Below are positions 1 through 7,768 of a DNA stretch of 51,279 nt, piece by piece. The notes beneath the pieces are model-generated. The model ran no database searches. It was not told the DNA's origin and was given only the letters and a program-made list of their open reading frames with translations. Source of the stretch: Planctomycetota bacterium (GTDB taxonomy: Bacteria > Planctomycetota > PLA2); the NCBI GenBank assembly GCA_021776785.1, contig JAJFFF010000030.1:1-51279 (forward strand). Reading direction: 5' to 3'. The position numbers and the translations under genes are program-made. Positions within the stretch are counted from its first letter, which is position 1. Every line of letters starts with the position of its first letter.

Positions 1-161
1 GAAGAAGTGCTTGGAATAGCGAGAGCGAGAGATCGGAGTCGAGATCAAGGAGCGGACCACAGCTGTAGCAACGCTACAGCGAGGATCCGCGACGAAGAGA
101 TCGCCTTCGAGATCCGCTCGTAGCCCATGTGACTTTTTCAACGGGCTGCTAGGAGGTTGGC
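1..161. other. Non-coding, repeat-rich left edge
   Basis: I see no convincing gene here. The stretch is built from short recurring words (gagatc, gcgag, ggatc). It contains a perfect 8-bp hairpin at 62-69/73-80 (gctgtagc, loop aac), enclosed by an outer 5-bp stem at 52-56/86-90. At 131-152 it ends in a gactttttcaacgggctgct-like sequence, which resembles terminal inverted repeats I associate with some insertion sequences; that link is from memory. Frame 1 stays open from 1 to the TAG at 121-123, but the encoded peptide is low-complexity and Arg/Asp/Glu-rich, so I do not call it a gene end. The ribosome binding site of the next gene (aggagg, 151-156) starts at the tail of this sequence. Confidence 0.4.
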
Positions 162-2564
162 ATGCGCATCGTTTTCTGGATAGTCCTACTGACCGCAGCC
201 GTCAGCGCCCAAGACGCGCCGGACGCGCAGGCCGCCGTCGAGCGTCGCGTCGTCCGACACACGGCGACCGTCGTCGCCGGACAGTACGTCGATCTCGACA
301 GCGGAACGGTCTTGAGTCGCCCGCAAGTCGGCGAACTGAAGGCGGATCTTGCGTTCGTCGGCAGCGGCCATCGTCTCGCGTGGCAACTCCTGACAACGGC
401 CGGGGATCAAACCGATGTCCCGCTCGGCGCTCCGTTCTCCTTTACAACCGATGGAGGCGGTGCCGCTGAACTGACTTCGCATCCACTCGGAACTCAACAT
501 CCAGCGCTCAGCGTGATCACGTGGAGTCTGTTGCCCGGCGGCGGGGAAATTCCGGCCATTCCGACCGGCGTTTCGATGCGTTGGAAGGACGGACACTACG
601 AGCTGGACGGCCTCGGCCCGGCATGGCTCGTCGTCGCCAAAGCGGCAGGAAAATCCAAGGAGTGGATCGGATCCGGCGGGACACTGCGCGTTCTTGAGCT
701 GGCGGCCAACACGCCGCACCGGTTCGAGGTGTCGCGCGTGGTCGCCAAAGTCGCATCGGCGCCGTTCGTGATCACATGCGAACCGAAGCCGCGGGTCGTG
801 CACGCCGTTGTTTCGTTCGAGGGCCGTTGGTTTCAAAAAACCGGTGGGCTGCGATTGGATCCACCCAAGGCATTTTGCGAACGCGACTTCGATGTCGAAT
901 TCTTTCTCTACGGCATACACGTCCCGGGCGGCGGCATTCAAAAAATGGGAAAAGGCACCGCACTTTTTCGCGAACTGCTAACGCTCCCCGCCACCCGATA
1001 CTTACCCGCGCACTCGTCCATCCGTCACGACACGGTGTTCGCCGTCCGCACGCGCGACGGCCGCTACGCCAAGCTTCACCTGACCGGCGTCAATGGCGAC
1101 ATTCGCAACGGCATGAGTGTGCGCATCGCGTACATCGCGAGCGGCGGAGCGTCTCTGCCTGAGCCGCCGTCCAACCTGACTTGGAAACGTGTCCGCGACG
1201 GCGTTCGTTTTTCGTGGGATTCTCCGACTCACGCTGTGGGTCAGTACGTGCTCACAATTGGCTCGCTCCAGTTCACCACGAAAGAGACGTCTCTTTTCGT
1301 CGCCGACCTAAAAGCCGACAAAACCTACACCGCGCGACTCCGCGCCGACCTGGCGAGCGGCGCGAGCACGGGTTTGATCTCGACGGAGCTGCACACCTAT
1401 CCGCCGTCCGTAACTGTGGGCTCGTTCACGATCAACAACAGCGGCGAGTCGTTCTCGTTTGACACGCTGCAAGTCGTTGCCGCGCCCGGCGACATGGGTA
1501 TCACCAATTCCGCAGGTGGAGCCTCGTCGCTTCGCATCACGCTCCCGCATGGCGGGCTCAGCTCCAGGCCGTATGGCGACTTCACCCACGACGAACCGCC
1601 GAGCAGGAAGGTCAACGTCAACACGGATAGCCGCAAACCGCATACGCAGAGTTTTTTGGTGCGCTCCGCCAAGGGCGGATTGGCAAGCGTGAAGATCAAG
1701 ACCGTGGATTATCCACGCGTCACGTTTCAATACGTATTTCGCACAAAGCGTTGGTCCGGGTTCATCACACGCGACGGTCGAACGATCTCTTGGGCTCCGT
1801 GGCCCGGAGCCGTGCGCTACGTCGTAACGGTGCCGGGGCAAGACCCGATCACGACGAACAAACCGACTCTCGATCTCAAAAAACTACCTCGCAACCAAGA
1901 AGCTGTGCGCCTTGAGATCCAAGCGTTCCCCAAAGCCGGCGACCCCTCCCCGGCTGTGTTCCACGACGTCCACACGTACTCAAGCGATTATTTGATCAGC
2001 ACGATTCGGTTGGGGTGGAAAGCCAACCCCCAAGGGATCTATATCCGCCCCAGTAACCGCAACGAATTCCTGCTCATCGCGCCGGGCGGGGTCTCGATCA
2101 TCCCGCGCGGAAACAAGCGGACGTTTCCGCGTTTGGGTGAGGTACTCGCGACGACCAAGTCGGCAAGGATCGCGATCGCGGCCCTACCGGACCTCGAAGT
2201 CATCGCCGTAACGAAGGATGGGGATCATGCATCCCTGCGCATTACGGTGCGAGATGCGCGGCGCTTCCAATTCGTCGCGGACATGGTGTTGCGCAAGAAC
2301 GTCACGTTGGAGCAGGCCTATGAACGCCTGGTGGAGGCGGGAAGCGGCGCGACGAACGAGCAGACAGCCGCAGCACGCGCTGCCGTGTCCAACCTGAGCT
2401 CGCCGAATGCGACGCGGCGCCGGCAGGCGTATCAACAACTGGTCGAATTGGGACCCACCGCTGCGCCGACGCTCAAGCTCGCGCTCGAAGACAACACGAC
2501 GCCGGACAGGAGCCGCCTCATTCGACGCTGGTTCGTCGAGGCTTTCGAGCGTCATCTGCGTTAA
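162..2564 (+). CDS. Secreted FN3-like repeat protein (copy 1)
   Basis: Secreted protein of 800 aa, function unknown. The ATG has a strong aggagg site 6 nt upstream. A signal peptide (MRIVFWIVLLTAAVSAQ) is followed by 'DAPDA'. An N-terminal region with 'YVDLDSGTVLSRP' leads into alternating units: FN3-like beta segments (about 140-200, 340-415, 540-600) and a module ending in 'VRT.DG..AKL' (about 216-330, 420-535, 610-720). The last 75 residues are helical and HEAT-like, with 'LVELGPTAAPTL' and the terminus 'RRWFVEAFERHLR'. The next gene has the same architecture and terminus, so the two form a tandem duplication. An extracellular binding or structural role is inferred; no catalytic motif is visible. 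FN3 assignment is by pattern only. Confidence 0.85.
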   Translation: MRIVFWIVLLTAAVSAQDAPDAQAAVERRVVRHTATVVAGQYVDLDSGTVLSRPQVGELKADLAFVGSGHRLAWQLLTTAGDQTDVPLGAPFSFTTDGGGAAELTSHPLGTQHPALSVITWSLLPGGGEIPAIPTGVSMRWKDGHYELDGLGPAWLVVAKAAGKSKEWIGSGGTLRVLELAANTPHRFEVSRVVAKVASAPFVITCEPKPRVVHAVVSFEGRWFQKTGGLRLDPPKAFCERDFDVEFFLYGIHVPGGGIQKMGKGTALFRELLTLPATRYLPAHSSIRHDTVFAVRTRDGRYAKLHLTGVNGDIRNGMSVRIAYIASGGASLPEPPSNLTWKRVRDGVRFSWDSPTHAVGQYVLTIGSLQFTTKETSLFVADLKADKTYTARLRADLASGASTGLISTELHTYPPSVTVGSFTINNSGESFSFDTLQVVAAPGDMGITNSAGGASSLRITLPHGGLSSRPYGDFTHDEPPSRKVNVNTDSRKPHTQSFLVRSAKGGLASVKIKTVDYPRVTFQYVFRTKRWSGFITRDGRTISWAPWPGAVRYVVTVPGQDPITTNKPTLDLKKLPRNQEAVRLEIQAFPKAGDPSPAVFHDVHTYSSDYLISTIRLGWKANPQGIYIRPSNRNEFLLIAPGGVSIIPRGNKRTFPRLGEVLATTKSARIAIAALPDLEVIAVTKDGDHASLRITVRDARRFQFVADMVLRKNVTLEQAYERLVEAGSGATNEQTAAARAAVSNLSSPNATRRRQAYQQLVELGPTAAPTLKLALEDNTTPDRSRLIRRWFVEAFERHLR

Positions 2565-2627
2565 CGGCGCGGGACGGCTCCCCGATCGCGGGCTCGGCCT
2601 ACAATGAATCGCCTCGGGGAGGCAACG

Positions 2628-5027
2628 ATGCGAACGCTAGGCGCACTACTGGTATTAACGAGCTGGACGATCGCGCAGGACAAGCCGGCCGCCGCGCCGG
2701 CATCGCGCGCCCTCCCGCGCATCTCCCGACACACGATCGAGCTGATTGCGGGCCAGTACATCGATCTCGATTCCGCCACCGTCTTAAGTCGGCCCGTGGT
2801 CGGCAATCTACGGGCCGAGATCCGCATCGACCGCGCGGGCCGTTTCGCGAGGGTCGAAGGCGTCGGCACGGCGCGCGGCAAGTCCATGCGTCAGGGAACG
2901 ATGGATGTCCGCACCGATGGCGGGGGGGTCGCAAAGTTTCGAGCGTACATCCCGTCTCAGTCTCAGCTCGCGAGCGCCTGCGTCTCGTGGGAACTCAACC
3001 CGGCCGGGCGTTTGGACTTTCCGCAACCGCCGTCCCACGCCCATGTCACGTGGGACCGCGACGCGTTCCTCCTTGCGGAACTCGGTGAAGGGATGTGGCA
3101 CATCACGGTGCGCGCCGGCAAGAAACAACGCGAACAATCGGCCGAAGGCCCAGAGGTGCGCCTGGCCCCCCTTGCGCCCGACACGCGACACACGTTTCTT
3201 GTGCGCCGCGTGACGGAGTCGGCCATGTCGGCGCCGCTCACTCTCGTCCGCTCGCAAAAACAAAGCATCAAGTACGGGAAAGTTCTCTATCCCGGACGCT
3301 GGTACGACCAAACGGGCAATCTGCACGTCAGTTCGATGTCCACCGGCGGCGACCGCGCCGTTGACATTGAGTTCTACCTGTACGGCGTGTGGGCCCCCGA
3401 CGCCGGAGTAAAAAAGGTAGGGCAGGGAATCCAGGCATTTCGTGAGCTCCGCACGTTGCCACGAACGGGGTATTCACGCCGCCTTTCGCGGTTGACCGAT
3501 GGTGACGTGTTCGCCGTGCGGTTGCGCAACGGTTGCCACGCGAAGCTCATGATGACCGGAACGAGTGGCGACTTTCGCAACGGCATGGAGGTTCACGTCG
3601 CGTATCTGGAAAGCGGTGGATACACGTTCCCCGAACCGCCCGGAAACGTCGTCGCGGCACGGACGCCGGAAGGCATAAGTTTGCGCTGGGACCCCCCGCC
3701 CGCCGCGCCGGTTGCCAGCTACCGCATCACGGTCGGAGCGCAGGTCTTTACGTCACGCAAGAACACGACGTTGCTGAAAGGACTCCCCAAAAATCGGATG
3801 CACGAGGCCCACGTCGCGGCGGTGCTAACGAGCGGCGCGATGACCGAAGCGGCCGTCGCGTCCTTTCACACGTTCGAAGCCAGTATTCGCGTAAAAACCG
3901 TCACGGTCACGGCGCGCCGCACCCACTATTCCTTCGACAGCGGGATGGCGCACCCCACGCAGGGAGACATCGAGCTCCGCGGCGGTAACCCCTCGATGGT
4001 CCAGGTACGCGCGCTTCACGGCGGCCGGCCGACCGCGAAGTTTGGGTTCTTCCCCGTTACGGTTGATGAACGAAACGTCCGCTTCTACGTCGAAGCGCGC
4101 AACCCCACGACCCGCACGTTTATCGTCCGGACCAAGAAGGGGGGCATGGCGACCGTTCATCTGATCGCGTTCGACAACAAGTCCATCACGATGCGATATG
4201 CGTATCAATCGCCCCGTTGGACCGGAAAGATCGTCGAGCAAAAGGACTCGATCTTCTGGAAGAGATGGCCGGACGCTCTTTACTACGTCGTGACCGTGAA
4301 CGGCAAGCACGAGTACAAGGTGAAAGAGCCGCGGTTGGAGCGCAAGCTCCTGCCGCGCAACCAGCGCAGCCGCCTCACCATCCGCGCGTTCGGCGCCAAC
4401 AAGAAACAATCCGAAGCCGTGGCGCATCACACCGCCCGCTACTCCGACGGATTTCGCCAGACGAAGTTCGTGCTCAACGCCAATCGAGTCACTCTTGGCT
4501 TGCGCTTTACGCCGGTGTCCCGGTACTCCCTGCGCGTCGAAGCCCGAGGCGGGTTCGTGAAGCGTCCGCGATCCGAGTCGGGCACGTTCCCTCCCATCGA
4601 TGAGTTCGCCGGTGGTTCGAGGATGGAGACCATCAACGTGGCCGAGCTCGACAGCTTCAGCTTCCTCGTTCGCGGCGCCGACAACGCGCTCGTTTCGATC
4701 GACTTGGACGCCACAGACTGGCGCCGCTATCAAGTCGCAGCCGATTGCGTGATCCGCCACTACGTAAGCACGGCGCAAGCCCGCGCTCGCATGCTGACCG
4801 CGGGCGGCAAGCCCGACGACAAAACGCGAGCGACCGTCGCGCCGCTCATCGAACTCCTAAAGTCGCCCGATCCCCGACGCCGCGGGCGCGCGTACAGCAA
4901 ATTGGTCGAGATCGGGCCACCCGCCGCGCCGCTCATGGAGGGGCTCGCCCAAACCAAGACGTCGGTAGAAACGCGGCGTTTGATCGATCGCTGGTTCAGC
5001 GAAGCGTTTGAACGCCATCTGCGCTAG
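2628..5027 (+). CDS. Secreted FN3-like repeat protein (copy 2)
   Basis: Paralogue of the preceding gene, 799 aa. An in-frame ATG exists at 2604, but 2628 is preferred because ggggagg (2616-2622) lies 5 nt before it and because it opens a clean signal peptide (MRTLGALLVLTSWTIAQ). It shares 'AGQYIDLDSATVLSRP', 'NGMEVHVAYLESGG', 'PEPP', 'LPRNQ' and the C-terminal 'RWFSEAFERHLR' with copy 1 throughout its length. The three-fold alternation of FN3-like segments and 'VRTKKGG'-type modules is also present. It lies 63 bp after copy 1 on the same strand and is probably co-transcribed. Function is unknown; a cell-surface or extracellular adhesive or binding role is inferred. Confidence 0.85.
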   Translation: MRTLGALLVLTSWTIAQDKPAAAPASRALPRISRHTIELIAGQYIDLDSATVLSRPVVGNLRAEIRIDRAGRFARVEGVGTARGKSMRQGTMDVRTDGGGVAKFRAYIPSQSQLASACVSWELNPAGRLDFPQPPSHAHVTWDRDAFLLAELGEGMWHITVRAGKKQREQSAEGPEVRLAPLAPDTRHTFLVRRVTESAMSAPLTLVRSQKQSIKYGKVLYPGRWYDQTGNLHVSSMSTGGDRAVDIEFYLYGVWAPDAGVKKVGQGIQAFRELRTLPRTGYSRRLSRLTDGDVFAVRLRNGCHAKLMMTGTSGDFRNGMEVHVAYLESGGYTFPEPPGNVVAARTPEGISLRWDPPPAAPVASYRITVGAQVFTSRKNTTLLKGLPKNRMHEAHVAAVLTSGAMTEAAVASFHTFEASIRVKTVTVTARRTHYSFDSGMAHPTQGDIELRGGNPSMVQVRALHGGRPTAKFGFFPVTVDERNVRFYVEARNPTTRTFIVRTKKGGMATVHLIAFDNKSITMRYAYQSPRWTGKIVEQKDSIFWKRWPDALYYVVTVNGKHEYKVKEPRLERKLLPRNQRSRLTIRAFGANKKQSEAVAHHTARYSDGFRQTKFVLNANRVTLGLRFTPVSRYSLRVEARGGFVKRPRSESGTFPPIDEFAGGSRMETINVAELDSFSFLVRGADNALVSIDLDATDWRRYQVAADCVIRHYVSTAQARARMLTAGGKPDDKTRATVAPLIELLKSPDPRRRGRAYSKLVEIGPPAAPLMEGLAQTKTSVETRRLIDRWFSEAFERHLR

Positions 5028-5038
5028 GTTTCGTGAAA

Positions 5039-5102
5039 ACGGGCCTGCATGCGGCCGGCCGCGTCGCCACAGGAGGTTTGCGCCCTCGGGGCGACGGCCC
5101 GT
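5039..5102 (+). other. Nested inverted repeats between genes
   Basis: Two nested stems lie just after copy 2: acgggc(c) near 5039-5045 pairs with gcccgt at 5097-5102, and cgtcgcc at 5062-5068 pairs with ggcgacg at 5090-5096. No U-run follows, so this is not a standard intrinsic terminator. It could be a Rho-type or structured 3' end of the tandem-paralogue transcript, or leader structure for the downstream beta-oxidation gene. Confidence 0.25.
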
Positions 5103-5183
5103 TCCGGACCGACCTTAGGCGATCCCGGCGCGCGGCCCGCACGCGGTGCGCGAGAGGTTGAACAGGGCTTCTAGAATGCCTCC

Positions 5184-7196
5184 ATGGCGTACACCACCGG
5201 CAACCGCACTCTCTCCAAAATCGGCATCATCGGCTCGGGTCAGATCGGACCTGATATCGCGCTCCACATGACGAAAGTCATGCAACCGCACGGCGTGTCG
5301 ATCGTCGTCGTTGACATCTCGGAGGACGCGCTTGCGGCCGGCCGCAAAAAGCTTGAGAAAAAGATCGACCGCGGTGTCGAGAGCGGTGCGTTCAAACCGG
5401 AGTTCGGACAGGCGATGAAAGACAACGCGCTGTTTACGAACAACTACGAGGAACTGCGCGGGTCCGATCTTGTCATCGAAGCCGCATCCGAAGACCTCGG
5501 CATCAAGCGCAAGATCTTTGGACTTGTCGAGGGGATGGTGGACGAGAACACAATCCTGTCGTCGAACTCCTCGCACATGGAGCCCGAGGTCATCTTCGGC
5601 GAGTGCAAGAACAAATCGCGTTGCGCGGTGATTCACTACTTCTTCCCGGCCGAACGCAACCCCATGGTTGAGATCGTGCCCGCGGCGGAAACGGACAGCG
5701 CGATCACCGCGTGGCTCATGCGCTATTACGAGGAAATCGGCAAGGTGCCGATCGAGGTCGGCAGCCGCTACGGCTACGCGATGGACCCGATCTTTGAAGG
5801 TCTTTTTCACGCCGCCGCCAAATGCGTGGAGGAGGGTCTCGGCACCGTCAAACAAGTCGACGACGTCGCGCGGCGCACGCTCAAGCAAGGCATCGGCCCG
5901 TTCACGGCCATGAACCTAACGGGCGGCAACCCGCTTACGTATGTCGGGCTGCAGCACTACGCCGAGAAGATCCACGGTTGGTTCGCGCCGACGGCGCTGA
6001 TGAAAGATCACATGGATCGCGACGTCGCATGGGACGGCGTGAAGCGCGGCGAGAAACCGGAAGTTCCCGAAGACGCCGCCGCGCGTATTCGCGATCGCAT
6101 GCTCGGCGCGTTCTTCGGGATCGTCGGCGAGATCTTGGACTCGGGCATCAGCAACGTCGCCGACCTTGAGATGGGCGTGGGCACAGCACTCGTGACCGCG
6201 CCGCCGTTTGCGCTGATGAACCAGATCGGCGTCGCCCAATCCTTGGAGCTGGTCGAGCGATACGCAGCCGACCATCCCGGGTTCCCCGTCCCGCGCTGCA
6301 TCAAGGATCAAGCGGCCAAAGGCGTCGACTGGGACATTCCGGTCGTTTTGCGCAACGACCGCGACGGCGTGGCAGTGCTGACGATTCGTCGCCCCGCGGT
6401 CCTCAACGCGCTCAACAAGGATGTGTTTGAGCAAATCGAGAACCATGTCAGCGCCATCGAAGCCGACAGCTCGATTCGCGGCGCGGTGATCACTGGTTTT
6501 GGCCGCAAGGCATTCGTGAGTGGCGCCGACATCGGCATGTTGGCCGCCGTAAAAACCGTCGCGGACGGGGAAGCGACGAGCTGGCACTCCAATTCGATCC
6601 TCTTAAAGGTCGATCGCTGCAGCAAGCCGATCGTATGTGCGTACAACGGCCTCGCATTCGGCGGCGGCAACGAGCTCGCGCTCGCGTGTCACGCCCGCAT
6701 CGCCCGCACGGGACTGCGCGTTCTCGCCGGCCAGCCGGAACCCAACCTCGGGATCATCCCCGGCGCGGGCGGCTCGCAGCGTTTGCCGCGCGTCGTCGGC
6801 TTCGAGAAAGCGAACGTCATGTTGCGCACGGGTCGTCCCGTCGGCGGCCCGGAAGCCGTCGAGTGCGGGTTGATCTCCGAAGAGGTCGAAGGCGACCTCG
6901 TCACGCGGGCCGTCGAACTCGCCAACGACATGGCGAACAACGGCTTCACGCGCATCAACCGCGAGCCGCTCGCCGACGCCTCCCTAGGCCCGGTCGATCT
7001 CGGCCACCTCTCGACCGCCGTCGATGCCGTGATTCAAAAGGCCGTCGTCGAGGGCGCGAAACTCGGCCTCGACGAAGGGCTCCGGTTCGAGTCGAAGTGC
7101 TTTGGCGAGGTGTGCGGCCTCGAAGACATGCGCATCGGCATGGAGAACTTCATGAAGAACGGCCCGCGATCCAAGGCGGAGTTCTTAAACCGGTAG
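5184..7196 (+). CDS. 3-hydroxyacyl-CoA dehydrogenase/enoyl-CoA hydratase fusion
   Basis: Bifunctional beta-oxidation enzyme, 670 aa: hydration of enoyl-CoA and NAD-dependent oxidation of 3-hydroxyacyl-CoA. The N-terminal half is the dehydrogenase, with Rossmann motif G17-S-G19-Q-I-G22, the 'SSNSSH' segment and catalytic-type H151 in 'IHYFFPAERNP'. From about residue 385 comes a crotonase domain with both acid residues of the family: E497 in 'GGGNELAL' and E519 in 'QPEPNLGIIPGAGG'. FadB and FadJ have hydratase first and dehydrogenase second; this order is reversed, as in archaeal crotonyl-CoA hydratase/3-hydroxybutyryl-CoA dehydrogenases. No thiolase or acyl-CoA dehydrogenase is adjacent. The ATG has only a weak ribosome site. 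It could serve short-chain (C4) rather than general fatty acid oxidation. Confidence 0.93.
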   Translation: MAYTTGNRTLSKIGIIGSGQIGPDIALHMTKVMQPHGVSIVVVDISEDALAAGRKKLEKKIDRGVESGAFKPEFGQAMKDNALFTNNYEELRGSDLVIEAASEDLGIKRKIFGLVEGMVDENTILSSNSSHMEPEVIFGECKNKSRCAVIHYFFPAERNPMVEIVPAAETDSAITAWLMRYYEEIGKVPIEVGSRYGYAMDPIFEGLFHAAAKCVEEGLGTVKQVDDVARRTLKQGIGPFTAMNLTGGNPLTYVGLQHYAEKIHGWFAPTALMKDHMDRDVAWDGVKRGEKPEVPEDAAARIRDRMLGAFFGIVGEILDSGISNVADLEMGVGTALVTAPPFALMNQIGVAQSLELVERYAADHPGFPVPRCIKDQAAKGVDWDIPVVLRNDRDGVAVLTIRRPAVLNALNKDVFEQIENHVSAIEADSSIRGAVITGFGRKAFVSGADIGMLAAVKTVADGEATSWHSNSILLKVDRCSKPIVCAYNGLAFGGGNELALACHARIARTGLRVLAGQPEPNLGIIPGAGGSQRLPRVVGFEKANVMLRTGRPVGGPEAVECGLISEEVEGDLVTRAVELANDMANNGFTRINREPLADASLGPVDLGHLSTAVDAVIQKAVVEGAKLGLDEGLRFESKCFGEVCGLEDMRIGMENFMKNGPRSKAEFLNR

Positions 7197-7202
7197 GTGC
7201 CC

Positions 7203-7706
7203 TTACTCGTCGACGGGCCAGGGCATCGCCTCGCCGGATTCCAAGAGGGTCTTCAGGCGCGACAGCGACTTCGTCCATCCCAGCGGACCGATGATCTTGC
7301 CGGTGTTGGGAGCGCCCGTGCAATCGTGCCGGAGGTGGATTAAGACGACGGGCCCGCACGCCACGACGTCGTAAGAGACCTTCGACGTCTCCTCGAATCC
7401 AAATCCCTGGAATGCGAACGTGTGCGACAGACCCTCGCCCTTCTTGATCGCGAGCAGCTTGCCGCTGTAAACCGCGCCCTTCTCGCCGCCCCAACTCACG
7501 ACGTCGCCGGCCTTATCGCCGAACTTCAGACCGGGCGCGGAGTTCCACGCCGCGAACTTCTTTGCGTCGGTGAGATGGGTCCACACATCGTCGTACTTCG
7601 CTTTCACGTAGAGCTTCGCCTCGTGGACGACGGGCTTGGGTTCGGTCTCGGCGCTGGTCATACTGATGATTCCCACAACTAGAATGAGGGCGACAAACGA
7701 TCGCAT
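7203..7706 (-). CDS. Exported SRPBCC-fold protein
   Basis: Protein of 167 aa with a signal peptide (MRSFVALILVVGIISMTSA), which decides the start at 7706. A longer in-frame start at 7763 would place charged residues before the signal. The mature part looks like a START/SRPBCC (AHSA1/polyketide cyclase-like) domain: 'YDDVWTHLTDAKKFAAWN' near the N-terminus, a central beta-sheet and a final helix 'WTKSLSRLKTLLES'. Such domains bind hydrophobic ligands in a cavity; ligand and role are unknown here. Its end is 6 bp from the convergent beta-oxidation gene, and its start is divergent from the gene at 7769. Confidence 0.75.
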   Translation of the reverse strand: MRSFVALILVVGIISMTSAETEPKPVVHEAKLYVKAKYDDVWTHLTDAKKFAAWNSAPGLKFGDKAGDVVSWGGEKGAVYSGKLLAIKKGEGLSHTFAFQGFGFEETSKVSYDVVACGPVVLIHLRHDCTGAPNTGKIIGPLGWTKSLSRLKTLLESGEAMPWPVDE

Positions 7707-7768
7707 CGGGGTATCGTAGGCGCACCGCCACAACCCGTCGCACCGGGGCCGTAGTTTTGACAAAATTC

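Noticed and set aside
1..123. 3' end of a gene entering from the left
   Set aside because: Frame 1 is open to a TAG at 121-123, but the peptide is low-complexity and the DNA is made of short repeats.
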